Of a stretch of DNA of 64,000 bases, positions 1-8,306 are shown in pieces. The position numbers were made by a program, and so were the translations under genes. The stretch spans positions 21,348 through 85,347 of the forward strand of contig CADDYT010000008.1 of the NCBI GenBank assembly GCA_902810755.1, in the 5' to 3' direction. The notes below the pieces were generated by a model, which was given only the letters and a program-made list of their open reading frames with translations, ran no database searches and was not told the origin of the DNA. The stretch comes from Chloroflexota bacterium (lineage in GTDB: Bacteria; Chloroflexota; Ktedonobacteria; Ktedonobacterales; Ktedonobacteraceae). Every line of letters starts with the position of its first letter. Positions within the stretch are counted from its first letter, which is position 1.

Positions 1-291
1 CAATACCCCGTTTCAAATGTAACTGTCTACACAACTGACACTGGTATTTCCGCCCCTATTATAACCCAGAAGGAAACAGCTAACATACTCATGAGTATAA
101 GAGAAGCGGCGTTCACTGTCAATAATATGAATGATCTTCCCACTTCAGGGAAACTGCGAAAACAGCCTTATAGCCCTTCTCTCCCATCCCCCTATCGTTC
201 ACTCCCAACTCCCCGCAAAATTCCCGTTTACTCCAATAAACACATGTGCTACAGAGCTATTTTAGTGGATGATTGGAGCAGTTGTATCATT
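1..291. other. AT-richer upstream region, no convincing gene
   Basis: This stretch precedes the glycoside hydrolase. An open frame continues upstream to an ATG at 91, but its translation is low in complexity (Ser/Pro/Lys/Asn-rich), its base composition is AT-richer than the body of the gene, and no ribosome-binding site sits at a usable distance from 91. I read it as leader or promoter DNA. Confidence 0.4.
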
Positions 292-1893
292 ATGCTTTTC
301 AGAGCGTATTTCAGCAGAAGGCAAGAGTTGGCGGGGAAGAGGCGCGCTTCCCGCTATGTGATGATGGCGTCGTTCTGGGTGCTGATAGTGTTGATTGGCT
401 ATGGGCTGCTGCGGAACCTGGTTGATGTGCGGGCGGCGTATCCTGCTATCCTTAACACGATCTTTTCCGACGCCGCTAATCCTGCCTTTACGATTGCTCC
501 TGTTGGGAATGACGATAGCATCTCCTATAGCGTGACCAGTTTCTCCGGGGCGACCATCTTGAAAGGGCAGGCGCAGGCACAGGGAAAGCAGGTGTATCTG
601 ACACTGCCCCGGCTGGGAGATGATTATTATGTGCTGCATGTGACGGAACAGAACGCAGGTAGCACGAGCAGCCAGGATATCTCGTTTGCCGTTATCTCTG
701 CTTTCGATGAGATAGCAGGTGCCAGGACATCTTTTGGCGTCGGGGTGCATTTGCTGGGGACGCATAATGCTGCGCTGGTTCAGCTCATTGCCGGGCTGGG
801 GACGGGGATGGTCAGGGACGACGCGACGTGGGCGGCGGTTGAAAGGTCGCCTGGGAACTATAATTTCAGTTCGTTCGACCCGTCGATGCAGATGTTGCAG
901 CAAAATGGCCTTGATCCTTTGCTGATCCTGGACTACAACAACCAGTTTTATGATAATGGGCAGACGCCTTATGATGCTGCCGGATTTACGGCTTTTGCCA
1001 ACTATGCGAAGGCGCTGGTGATGCACTACGGACAGCAAGTGAAAGAGGTTGAGGTCTATAACGAGTATAACGGGACGTTTTCAACGGGGCCGTGCGCGCG
1101 CAAACCGGCATGTTATGCGCAACTTCTGCGCTATACCTACCAGGCGATTAAAGCTGTACGACCGGATGTGACGGTGATTGGCGGCTCCGTATTTTCTACG
1201 GATACGAGCTGGTTCAGGCAGCTTTTCGCGGACGGTGCGCTGGCTTACATGGATGCCGTCTCAGATCATCCGTATGCTCCCCTTGATCTCGTTTCTCCTG
1301 AAGTGCAGGGGCTTGAGGAGGAGATGCAGGAGTTGCAGGGCTTGATAAAGCAGTACAATCACGGGGTGGCAAAACCGATCTGGATTACGGAGATTGGCTG
1401 GCCATCCTGCCTCCTGCATGTAAGCGAGCGCGCGCAGGCGGACTATCTGGTACGCGGCACGATTCTCAGCCAGGCGGCGGGCGTGCAGAAAATCTTCTGG
1501 TACGATGCTGTCAACGATGGCAGCGATAGTACGAAGATGGAGCAGAATTTCGGGCTGCTCCGGCAGCGCGATGCTCTGGGCCGCTATACGCCGAAACCTG
1601 ATTTCGTGGCCTATGCTGTACTCATTCGCGAACTGGCGAACCGCTCGTTCCTGGGCAGAGAGTCCGTCTTCCCGGGCATTTACGATATGCGCTACAGCGG
1701 CAACCTGCGCGTCTTCTGGTCGACGCCGCTCGGCCAGAGCGTCACGCTCTCAACCAACGCTCCGGTGACAGCGATCAGCATGACCGGGAAAATGCAGACG
1801 CTCCTCCCTTCGCATGGCCGTATCGTTCTCAAGGTAACGCCTGACCCGGTATACATCCTGGGCAATATCTCCGGGGTGAGCTGGCATATGTGA
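292..1893 (+). CDS. membrane-anchored clan A glycoside hydrolase-like protein (GH39/GH5-like)
   Basis: Predicted extracytoplasmic glycosidase of about 533 residues. A short basic N-terminus is followed by one hydrophobic segment (VMMASFWVLIVLIGYGLL), which should act as an uncleaved anchor. The rest looks like a (beta/alpha)8 clan A enzyme. The Asn-Glu pair of the acid/base is visible in EVYNEYNG (Glu codon at 1063-1065), and the nucleophile in WITEIGWPS (Glu codon at 1390-1392). Both sit at the usual strand 4 and strand 7 spacing. The substrate cannot be named. The start is uncertain: ATG 292 is chosen because it directly precedes the basic/hydrophobic anchor, but ATG 91 and ATG 244 are in frame. 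The next gene downstream is a broken glycosyltransferase, so this may be the remnant of a polysaccharide locus. Confidence 0.75.
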   Translation: MLFRAYFSRRQELAGKRRASRYVMMASFWVLIVLIGYGLLRNLVDVRAAYPAILNTIFSDAANPAFTIAPVGNDDSISYSVTSFSGATILKGQAQAQGKQVYLTLPRLGDDYYVLHVTEQNAGSTSSQDISFAVISAFDEIAGARTSFGVGVHLLGTHNAALVQLIAGLGTGMVRDDATWAAVERSPGNYNFSSFDPSMQMLQQNGLDPLLILDYNNQFYDNGQTPYDAAGFTAFANYAKALVMHYGQQVKEVEVYNEYNGTFSTGPCARKPACYAQLLRYTYQAIKAVRPDVTVIGGSVFSTDTSWFRQLFADGALAYMDAVSDHPYAPLDLVSPEVQGLEEEMQELQGLIKQYNHGVAKPIWITEIGWPSCLLHVSERAQADYLVRGTILSQAAGVQKIFWYDAVNDGSDSTKMEQNFGLLRQRDALGRYTPKPDFVAYAVLIRELANRSFLGRESVFPGIYDMRYSGNLRVFWSTPLGQSVTLSTNAPVTAISMTGKMQTLLPSHGRIVLKVTPDPVYILGNISGVSWHM

Positions 1894-2086
1894 TGTTCTC
1901 TCAATCCCGGTACGCAGCGGCACACTATGATAGCATACGTGTAATTTCATACTATGATAGCCCGTTTTTCCCGCAGGTATTGCTGCTGAGTCGGCAGGAT
2001 GATATAATGCTGAAAAACGCTGCGGGAAGGGTACGCAATGGCCAGATTGCTCGATTCCGGGAAGGTGATTCCGCCCAGGTTCACGC

Positions 2087-2849
2087 TTGCTGCAAGGACT
2101 TTGCTTCCCGCTCCTAAAGCAGTTGCGCGCCGTCCGCGCCTACGAGCCGCTGGTCTCGGTCATTATCCCCGCCTATAACGAGGAAGTCGGGCTGGTTGCC
2201 ACGCTCAAGACGGTGATTGCCAGCACGTATTCCCGCATGGAAGTGATTGTGGTCAACGATGGCTCCAGCGATGGCACGGAGCAGGAGATGCGCGGCTTTC
2301 TCTATAAGTACCACCTGTTCGACAACCGCTTTTTCACTGAAGATATGGAGATGTCGTTCAGGATACAGCAGGCGGGTATGCACGGAAGGGCCATCAACCA
2401 TTGCCGGGCTGATCAAGCAGCGCATCCGCTGGAATCGCGGGCGCATCGAGACGATTGTACACTATACGTCAGAGATCTTCAGCAAAGGGAGCAGGAACAG
2501 GCTCTTTTTCTGGTTTGTGGTGCCTCTAGTCTATCTGAGCGATCTGGTGGCGGTCCTGCGCGTTGTCCTCACCCTGCTGCTCTACATCTACTCGCTGGAA
2601 ATCGTCAACTACAGCTTTCTCTATGTCTTGATGGCGATGACCTCCTTCATTTACCTGCTCGTCTTCCTGAGCGATGACCACGAGCGCACCCCCGGCAACA
2701 TGGCGATTATTCCCCTGGTATACTTCCTCCTGCACCTCAGCACGCTCGTCGAGGTCTATACTCTGCTCACCGCGTACTGGACAATGCTAACCCGCCGTCA
2801 GGTCGGCTGGCAGAAATTGCAGAGGCGAGGGGTGGTAGATCATCAATGA
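2087..2849 (+). pseudogene. family 2 glycosyltransferase, internally deleted and frameshifted
   Basis: The first part encodes the N-terminal GT-A core of a processive family 2 glycosyltransferase (VSVIIPAYNEE, then VIVVNDGSSDGT). The sequence then jumps to a late motif (TEDMEMSFRIQQAG), so the middle of the catalytic domain, including the DxD region, is missing. Around 2366-2380 the reading shifts by one frame, and the new frame continues with the expected GLIKQRIRWNRGR motif (QxxRW type) and four to five hydrophobic membrane segments to the stop at 2847-2849. An internal deletion plus a frameshift means no active enzyme can be made. The intact parent would resemble PgaC/IcaA-type or hyaluronan-synthase-like enzymes. 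The 5' limit is uncertain because no good start is visible. Confidence 0.8.
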
Positions 2850-2902
2850 GGACAGGCTGCGCAATATGACATGGCGCAGCCTGTCCTCGTTGATGATCTA
2901 CC
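2834..2902. terminator. long inverted repeat between convergent genes
   Basis: Arms 2834-2862 and 2874-2902 are 29 bp each with one mismatch, separated by an 11-base loop. The left arm contains the stop codon of the glycosyltransferase pseudogene; the right arm ends 11 bp before the nitroreductase stop. It probably acts as a bidirectional terminator, although no clear U-tract follows on either strand. Confidence 0.7.
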
Positions 2903-2913
2903 CTTACTCAAGC

Positions 2914-3420
2914 TTACTCGAAGGGCTGTCCCCAGCGTTCGCTGTAGGCGACTTCGCTCAGGGGCTTGCGTTTCTTTTTGCCCTTGCCGACCGGCTGAGC
3001 CGGGTAGCCGAAGGGCAGGATGGCGAGAACGGAGACATCCTGGGGGATGCCCAGCAGAGAATTGACCTGCGGCAGGTTGTTGAAGCCAACCCAGTTGGAG
3101 CCGACGCCCTGCGACCACGCCGCCAGGATCATGTCCTGGATGGCACGACTGCCATCGGAGACGGCAAAACGGCTCTGATCCATCGCTACCACGATAGCCA
3201 GCGGGGCCTGCGCGATATAGCGACCGGTAGGCGCGAGCTGCCCGAGCTTCTGCAACGTCTCCTTATCCTGCACAACAATAAAGTGCCAGGGCTGCCCATT
3301 CTGACTGCTGGCGGTCAGGCGGCCTGCCTCGACAATGTCCCGCACAATCGACGCGGGGATCGGCGTATCTTTGAAACTGCGCACTGCCAGCACGGTGCGA
3401 ATCGTCTCAAGTGTATCCAT
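2914..3420 (-). CDS. nitroreductase family protein
   Basis: FMN-dependent NAD(P)H oxidoreductase of the nitroreductase superfamily, 168 residues, which is at the short end for the family. The N-terminal RSFKDTPI motif (phosphate contact of FMN), the ASSQNGQPWHF motif and the C-terminal GYPAQP segment are typical. Enzymes of this family reduce nitroaromatics, quinones or enones; the substrate cannot be told from sequence. ATG 3420 is preferred over GTG 3426 because an AGAGAG stretch lies 6-8 bases upstream. The gene is convergent with the broken glycosyltransferase and downstream of the molybdenum enzyme, with a palindromic terminator between them. Confidence 0.85.
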   Translation of the reverse strand: MDTLETIRTVLAVRSFKDTPIPASIVRDIVEAGRLTASSQNGQPWHFIVVQDKETLQKLGQLAPTGRYIAQAPLAIVVAMDQSRFAVSDGSRAIQDMILAAWSQGVGSNWVGFNNLPQVNSLLGIPQDVSVLAILPFGYPAQPVGKGKKKRKPLSEVAYSERWGQPFE

Positions 3421-3541
3421 GCACACTCTCTTTCTTGCTCTACGACTGGTAGAGAGAACCGACCGAGCTATATTAGCAACTTACAGATAGTAAGGCCTCT
3501 TCAAATAAGAGCATAAGATGGCGTGTATGGCAAGCTGAGGC

Positions 3542-3589
3542 ATGACAAAGGGAAGCCGACAGGCGCGCCTGTCGGCTTCCCTTTGTCAT
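3542..3589. terminator. 48-bp perfect palindrome, terminator of the molybdenum enzyme gene
   Basis: The two 24-bp half-sites are perfect reverse complements with no spacer, centred at 3565/3566. It lies 12 bp after the stop of the minus-strand gene ending at 3602 and upstream of the nitroreductase. A transcript from the minus strand would fold into a very long hairpin. The flanks are not strongly U-rich. Confidence 0.65.
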
Positions 3590-3601
3590 TTCTTTGTATC
3601 C

Positions 3602-5902
3602 CTATGGGAGGGCTTCCAGTACCCTTTCAGGGGTCATGGGGATGTGTGTCAGGCGGGCGCCGGTGGCGTCGTGGATGGCATTGGCGATAGCGGCGGCGAC
3701 GGGGACGACAGGCGGCTCGCCGACGCCTCTGGCGCCGAAGGGGCCGAGGCCGGAAGGAACTTCGACCAACAGCGTGGCGATAGTGGGGATATCCTGGCTG
3801 TGAGGCAGGGCGTAGTCCATCAGGGTTGAGGTAAGCAACTGGCCATCTTCGTCGTAGGCCATGCCCTCGAAGAGCGCCCAGCCGATACCCTGAGTGACGC
3901 CGCCATGAATCTGGCCCTCTACTTCGGCGGGGTTGATGGCGCGGCCAACGTCCTGGGCGGCGACGTAGTCGAGGACGCGCACCTCGCCCGTTTCAGGGTC
4001 GACGGCCACCTTCGCCACATGGACGGCAAAGGCCGGTGAGGCGACGCGAATGGCCGAGCGCCCGCGCCCGAAGATCGGCTCGTAGGGCGCGCCGAAGTTC
4101 ATCGTATTGGCGGCGATCTGCTGCAAGGTGACATGCTTCTCAGGCACGCCTCTAACCATAATGCGACCGTCGCGCATCTCCATGTCGTCAGGTGAGGCTT
4201 CCAGCATGTCGGCGGCGATGCTGAAGAGCTGGTTGCGCGCATCCCGCGCCGCCGCCTGCACGGCAGCGCCGACCGTGTAGGTGGTTTTGCTGCCAGCAGA
4301 GAGGCCGCTATAGGGCATGGAGTCGGTGTTGTCGTGCGTGACGCTGATAGCCGAAGCGGGAAGGTTCAACTCTTCGGCGGCGATCAGGGCCATCGAGGTA
4401 TCGGAGCCGGAGACATCGACGCTGCCGACAACGACGGTGAAGCTGCCGTCGCGCTCCATACGGCAGAGGGCGGCTGCCGGTTCCGTGCCACCGCCCCAGC
4501 CCCCGGCAGCGAGGCCGATACCGACTTTCCAGCCCTTGAGTTCTTCCGGCACCACCTGTTTCTCCTGCTCGCGCCGCGCCCACAGGGGGTGCCGCTCGAT
4601 CTGCGCCAGACATTCCTGGATGCCGATACGCGGCCAGCGCGCGCGGAAGAGATTCGGGTCGCCCTCTCTAACGACGTTGAGGCGGCGGAACTGCAACGGG
4701 TCAACGCCGATTTGCTGGCAGAGTTCCTGCACCGTCGATTCGAGGGCGAAGAATGCCTGGGGGCCAAAGGGGGCGCGGTAGGCTCCTGTGCCGGGTTTGT
4801 TGGTCTCCACCACATAGCAGCGCGCGCTGACATTGGGGCAGCGATAGAGGGCGGCGAAATGGAAGCCGCTGAGACCCGCGAGCATATTGGGGTAGGCTCC
4901 CGAATCGAGGATAATCCTGGTCTGGATGGCGGTGAGCGTGCCATCGCGCTTCGCCCCCAGTTTGACGGTGATGATCGCCTGCGGGGCGGGATTACCGGCC
5001 AGCAGGTCTTCCTGGCGGGTGTAGGTCAGGCGCACGGGCCGATGCAGGCGCGCGGCTATCGTCGCGGTCAGCGGCTCCAGCAAGGTCTCTTTGCCGCCAA
5101 AGCCGCCGCCGATGGGAACCGGCTCGACATGAATCTGCCGCTCCGACAGATCGAGCGCGCGGGCCACTGCCGAGCGCACATTGAAGAGCCCCTGCGTGCT
5201 TGACCAGACGAAGAGGCCAGAGGGGCCGGGCGAGACCGTCACCGTGTGTGGCTCCATGTAGGACTGGTGAACGGGTTGCGTGCGATAGCTGCGCTCGACC
5301 ACCACCTCGGCCTCGCGCAGCCCGGCCTCGATATCGCCCATGTTCAACGGCACCGTCTGAATCATGTTCTGGGAAAGCTCCTCTTGCTCGACCGGCGCGC
5401 CATGTTGAGCGAAGGCGGGGAGAAAATTTTCTCCACTGCTCGGCGGGCGGTACAGGCGCGCCCCCGGCCCGCCTGGCCGCATAGCCGCCTCGGGATCGAT
5501 GACGGCGGCCAGCGGCTCGTAATCGATCTCCACTGCGTCGGCCCCATCTTTTGCGCTGGCCTCTGTCTCGCCGACCACGACCGCGACGGGCTGCCCGCAC
5601 CACACCGCTTCTTCCTGCGCCAGAGGAGACTGCGCACGCGAAGCCGATCCAGCCTGGCTCATGCCCAGCGTCTCGGCGGTAAAGACGGCTACCACGCCCG
5701 GCAGGGAGAGCGCAGCCGCCGGATCAATACGTAAAATACGCGCGTGGGCATACGGGCTGAGAATCAGGCGGGCATAGAGCATGCCCGGCACTACCTGATC
5801 CCCCGCGTAACGCGCCTGCCCGGTCACTTTATCAAAGCCATCCACGCGGGGCAAAGATGTGCCGACGCGCGCGAATTGCTCCTGTTGTGTTCCCTGTACC
5901 AT
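3602..5902 (-). CDS. xanthine dehydrogenase family molybdopterin-binding subunit
   Basis: Large (molybdenum) subunit of the xanthine oxidase family, 766 residues, the usual length for a stand-alone CoxL/XdhA/NdhL-type chain. An N-terminal aldehyde-oxidase a/b-hammerhead domain begins after RVDGFDKVTGQARYAGD. The cofactor-binding motif GGGFGGKE and the GTGAYRAPFG segment follow, and near the C-terminus GARGVGEPP carries the catalytic base Glu, about residue 729. These enzymes hydroxylate N-heterocycles, aldehydes or CO; the variant cannot be assigned. ATG 5902 is chosen because GAAGGAAGG lies just upstream. The partner FAD and 2Fe-2S subunits are not in this window, so they must be encoded elsewhere, unless the gene is an orphan. 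It follows the phosphorylase-like gene by 49 bp. Confidence 0.9.
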   Translation of the reverse strand: MVQGTQQEQFARVGTSLPRVDGFDKVTGQARYAGDQVVPGMLYARLILSPYAHARILRIDPAAALSLPGVVAVFTAETLGMSQAGSASRAQSPLAQEEAVWCGQPVAVVVGETEASAKDGADAVEIDYEPLAAVIDPEAAMRPGGPGARLYRPPSSGENFLPAFAQHGAPVEQEELSQNMIQTVPLNMGDIEAGLREAEVVVERSYRTQPVHQSYMEPHTVTVSPGPSGLFVWSSTQGLFNVRSAVARALDLSERQIHVEPVPIGGGFGGKETLLEPLTATIAARLHRPVRLTYTRQEDLLAGNPAPQAIITVKLGAKRDGTLTAIQTRIILDSGAYPNMLAGLSGFHFAALYRCPNVSARCYVVETNKPGTGAYRAPFGPQAFFALESTVQELCQQIGVDPLQFRRLNVVREGDPNLFRARWPRIGIQECLAQIERHPLWARREQEKQVVPEELKGWKVGIGLAAGGWGGGTEPAAALCRMERDGSFTVVVGSVDVSGSDTSMALIAAEELNLPASAISVTHDNTDSMPYSGLSAGSKTTYTVGAAVQAAARDARNQLFSIAADMLEASPDDMEMRDGRIMVRGVPEKHVTLQQIAANTMNFGAPYEPIFGRGRSAIRVASPAFAVHVAKVAVDPETGEVRVLDYVAAQDVGRAINPAEVEGQIHGGVTQGIGWALFEGMAYDEDGQLLTSTLMDYALPHSQDIPTIATLLVEVPSGLGPFGARGVGEPPVVPVAAAIANAIHDATGARLTHIPMTPERVLEALP

Positions 5903-5951
5903 AAACGACCTTCCTTCTTCAATAGAGAGCAGCACTATCCGGGTCTGCGTG

Positions 5952-7949
5952 TTACACAGCTTCCCCGATTTTTGGCGATTCGTTGGTGACCGGCGCCGAC
6001 CCTGCAACGGGCGGGATGATGCTGGCGGTGGTTGGCTCGGCGGATTGGCCTTCCTCCTGCAGACGCACGGCGCGAATCTCGTTTTCAAAGATGCGGCGCA
6101 CAATGGCGACTGAGCAGGCGTAGGTGGAGTCCATACCGAAGTAGGAGAGGCTGCCCGCGCCCAGATTCTTGCCGCGCGTGTAGGGCGTGTCCGAGGCGTA
6201 GTGCAGAATGCCCAGTTCGTAGGGCAGGCGGGCAAAGTTGATGTTCTCCCACGTCGGGTAGCGTGTCAGATACTGGTCTTCGTAGACGGCGTTCAGGTAG
6301 GGGCCGCTCTCCATCTCGACAACGGTGTAGTTGGCGCGATAGTAGAAGTCCAGGTACTGGCGGTTTTGCAGGAAGGTGCCTTTGCCGGAGACTGCCTTCT
6401 GGTTGTCCAGCACGGAGCCGTAGATCAGGTAGGGCTGGACATCCTGCGCGGTGAAGCAGTTGTCGAGCCAGTAGGTGTTCTGGCTGTGTTCGTCCAGCAC
6501 AACGTTAGAGATCATCACGTCGCCGATGCTGCCGTTGAGCGTCGCGGCCTTGCCCAGGATGTAGATGCCGCGAATATGCGTCACGTTCTCCATGATCTCG
6601 CGCAGCATGCGATAGGCGGCCATGCCCAGCGGGTAATCAATGTTGAGGATGACGGCCTGGCTTTTTGCCAGCTTATCCATGCCGGACATGCGGCAGCGCG
6701 GGTCGATCTCCATCTGGTGCAGGCGGGCAATCTCGAAGATCTGGGCGTCAATCTCCAGCCCGTGCCGTGCGTTGACATACCAGATGCCGCGCTCCTGCTC
6801 ATACTGCTGGCGGTTGCGCGCAAACTCCTGCCCCTGCCGCGTGTGCTGCATCCACTCACGAGCCACGAAGTAGAGGAAGTTCTGCCAGTTGCCGGGTACT
6901 GTTCCCTCGTGCAGCTTGCGATACTCGGACTCCAGGTACGGATCCTGCCCGCTTTTCGCGAAGTCGATCAGTTCCTTTTCGTGGCTGAGAATGGCGCCGG
7001 AGACGAGGTTGACGATACTGTGCGTGTTGCTGGAGACGAAGTAGACGGGGCGATCTCGCAGGCCCAGCGTTTCCAGCACGTTTTCGACCGGCGCCCACCA
7101 CTTGCGCGTCGCCCGCACATAGCCTACGTGCGAGCCGCCAAGCATGCGCAGCGAGAAGCTCTTGCGATGACGCCCGATCTTTTTCAGGTTTTCCCACAGC
7201 CGGTCCCCCCAGATGACTTCCAGCCGCCGCCAGTCGTCGGGCGAGATATGCAGCCGCTCGCGCAGCACTTTGGTGATCTCGGCGAAGACAGGCGAAGAGC
7301 GATCCATGCGCGTCTCCAGCAACTGCATGGTGGTGGGGTCGGAATTGAGCAGGTAGTAAATCTTGTTCCACTCGATCTGGAAGGCGACCAGGATGGGTAC
7401 GATATCATCGGTATCGCTGACGCTGGCGACATAGACGGCCAGCGTTTCTTTGCCGTCATAGAACCACTTGCGCCGCCGCGCCGGGGCCGTCACCGCCTCC
7501 CAGCCCTCAACGGGGTAGCCATGATTGATAAAGACATCTTCGGACTGGCCGAGGACGACCAGGTTACAGTTGATGATCGAGGCGGGCAGGCGCAGCACAC
7601 TATAGATAAAGGCCGACATATCGGGGTAGGGCGAGCGCGCCTCCGGGTGCAGGCTGGAATCGATATTGTAATGCGCCTGCACCAGCGCCTTCAAACTGAT
7701 CTCGCCCGAGCTGCGCAGCAGCGTGTTATACGTGCGGATATAAAGGTCGACATCGCGTTTGCCTGCCTCGTGCAGGCCCTCTTCGCGCTCGAACTGCGTA
7801 TCCATAGCAGTATGCGTTGTCGGGTGCTGGTGCAGTTCGTAAGCCTGTTCCGCGTCACTCGCGTCGTTGTAATCAGGGGCCGTCTGCCGTCCATTAAACG
7901 GCTGCGGGGTCATAAACTCATCTCCCTGTTTATTTCTGCGTGGCATCAT
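5952..7949 (-). CDS. large conserved protein with a nucleoside-phosphorylase-like C-terminal half
   Basis: A 665-residue cytoplasmic protein that I do not recognise with certainty; it may belong to the DUF6909 type. The N-terminal 350 residues show no motif I can name. The C-terminal half has patterns typical of the purine-nucleoside phosphorylase/MTAN fold: GIYILGKAATLNGSIGDV (glycine-rich phosphate/ribose region) and TVVEMESGPYLNAVYE (the V-x-MES/A purine or ribose signature). The latter is followed by GKNLGAGSLSYFGMDSTYA. Inference: a nucleoside or nucleotide-cleaving or binding enzyme with a large accessory domain. The start ATG 7949 (ATGATG) has AGAGGG five to six bases upstream; the in-frame GTG at 7973 lacks a ribosome-binding site. 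It is the likely first gene of an operon with the molybdenum enzyme, which would fit purine handling. Confidence 0.6.
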   Translation of the reverse strand: MMPRRNKQGDEFMTPQPFNGRQTAPDYNDASDAEQAYELHQHPTTHTAMDTQFEREEGLHEAGKRDVDLYIRTYNTLLRSSGEISLKALVQAHYNIDSSLHPEARSPYPDMSAFIYSVLRLPASIINCNLVVLGQSEDVFINHGYPVEGWEAVTAPARRRKWFYDGKETLAVYVASVSDTDDIVPILVAFQIEWNKIYYLLNSDPTTMQLLETRMDRSSPVFAEITKVLRERLHISPDDWRRLEVIWGDRLWENLKKIGRHRKSFSLRMLGGSHVGYVRATRKWWAPVENVLETLGLRDRPVYFVSSNTHSIVNLVSGAILSHEKELIDFAKSGQDPYLESEYRKLHEGTVPGNWQNFLYFVAREWMQHTRQGQEFARNRQQYEQERGIWYVNARHGLEIDAQIFEIARLHQMEIDPRCRMSGMDKLAKSQAVILNIDYPLGMAAYRMLREIMENVTHIRGIYILGKAATLNGSIGDVMISNVVLDEHSQNTYWLDNCFTAQDVQPYLIYGSVLDNQKAVSGKGTFLQNRQYLDFYYRANYTVVEMESGPYLNAVYEDQYLTRYPTWENINFARLPYELGILHYASDTPYTRGKNLGAGSLSYFGMDSTYACSVAIVRRIFENEIRAVRLQEEGQSAEPTTASIIPPVAGSAPVTNESPKIGEAV

Positions 7950-8306
7950 TATCCCTCTTTCTGCCTCCTCCACAGAGGAGACATATGGTTCAGTTCATTC
8001 TCTATATTTCTCATAATTATACCCGCCATAGACAAGTGAGGGTAGGGGGAAATTGCACAGCTTTTTTGAGACGTTTATCACACAAATGGCTAAAATGTGC
8101 CACTAATCGCTCAGTAAATTCGTTACTACTTTGAGAGATGTTGCCAAATGACCGGTATCCCCATAGCCGGCATTTCCCCCTGGTAACATCTCTTTCCTGC
8201 TACGCCAACCAGGCGCAAAAGCTCGTAATGACTTCTGAAATTGGATGAGGTTCGCAGGCGCAGATTATCATTTTCATTCCCGGCGGCGCGTACAATCGAT
8301 CGACGC
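7950..8306. other. intergenic region, about 357 bp: promoter-like box and imperfect hairpin
   Basis: On the minus strand a GGG-TATAAT box (8016-8021) lies about 65 bp upstream of the phosphorylase-like gene and could be its -10. An imperfect inverted repeat at roughly 8135-8194 (outer arms AGAGATGTT and AACATCTCT) lies downstream of the histidine kinase and may be its terminator. No coding potential is visible. Confidence 0.4.

Noticed and set aside
6201..8039. 612-codon plus-strand open frame opposite the phosphorylase-like gene
   Set aside because: It mirrors a gene with clear motifs and ribosome-binding site; long antisense frames are common at this GC content, and the translation shows no family motif.
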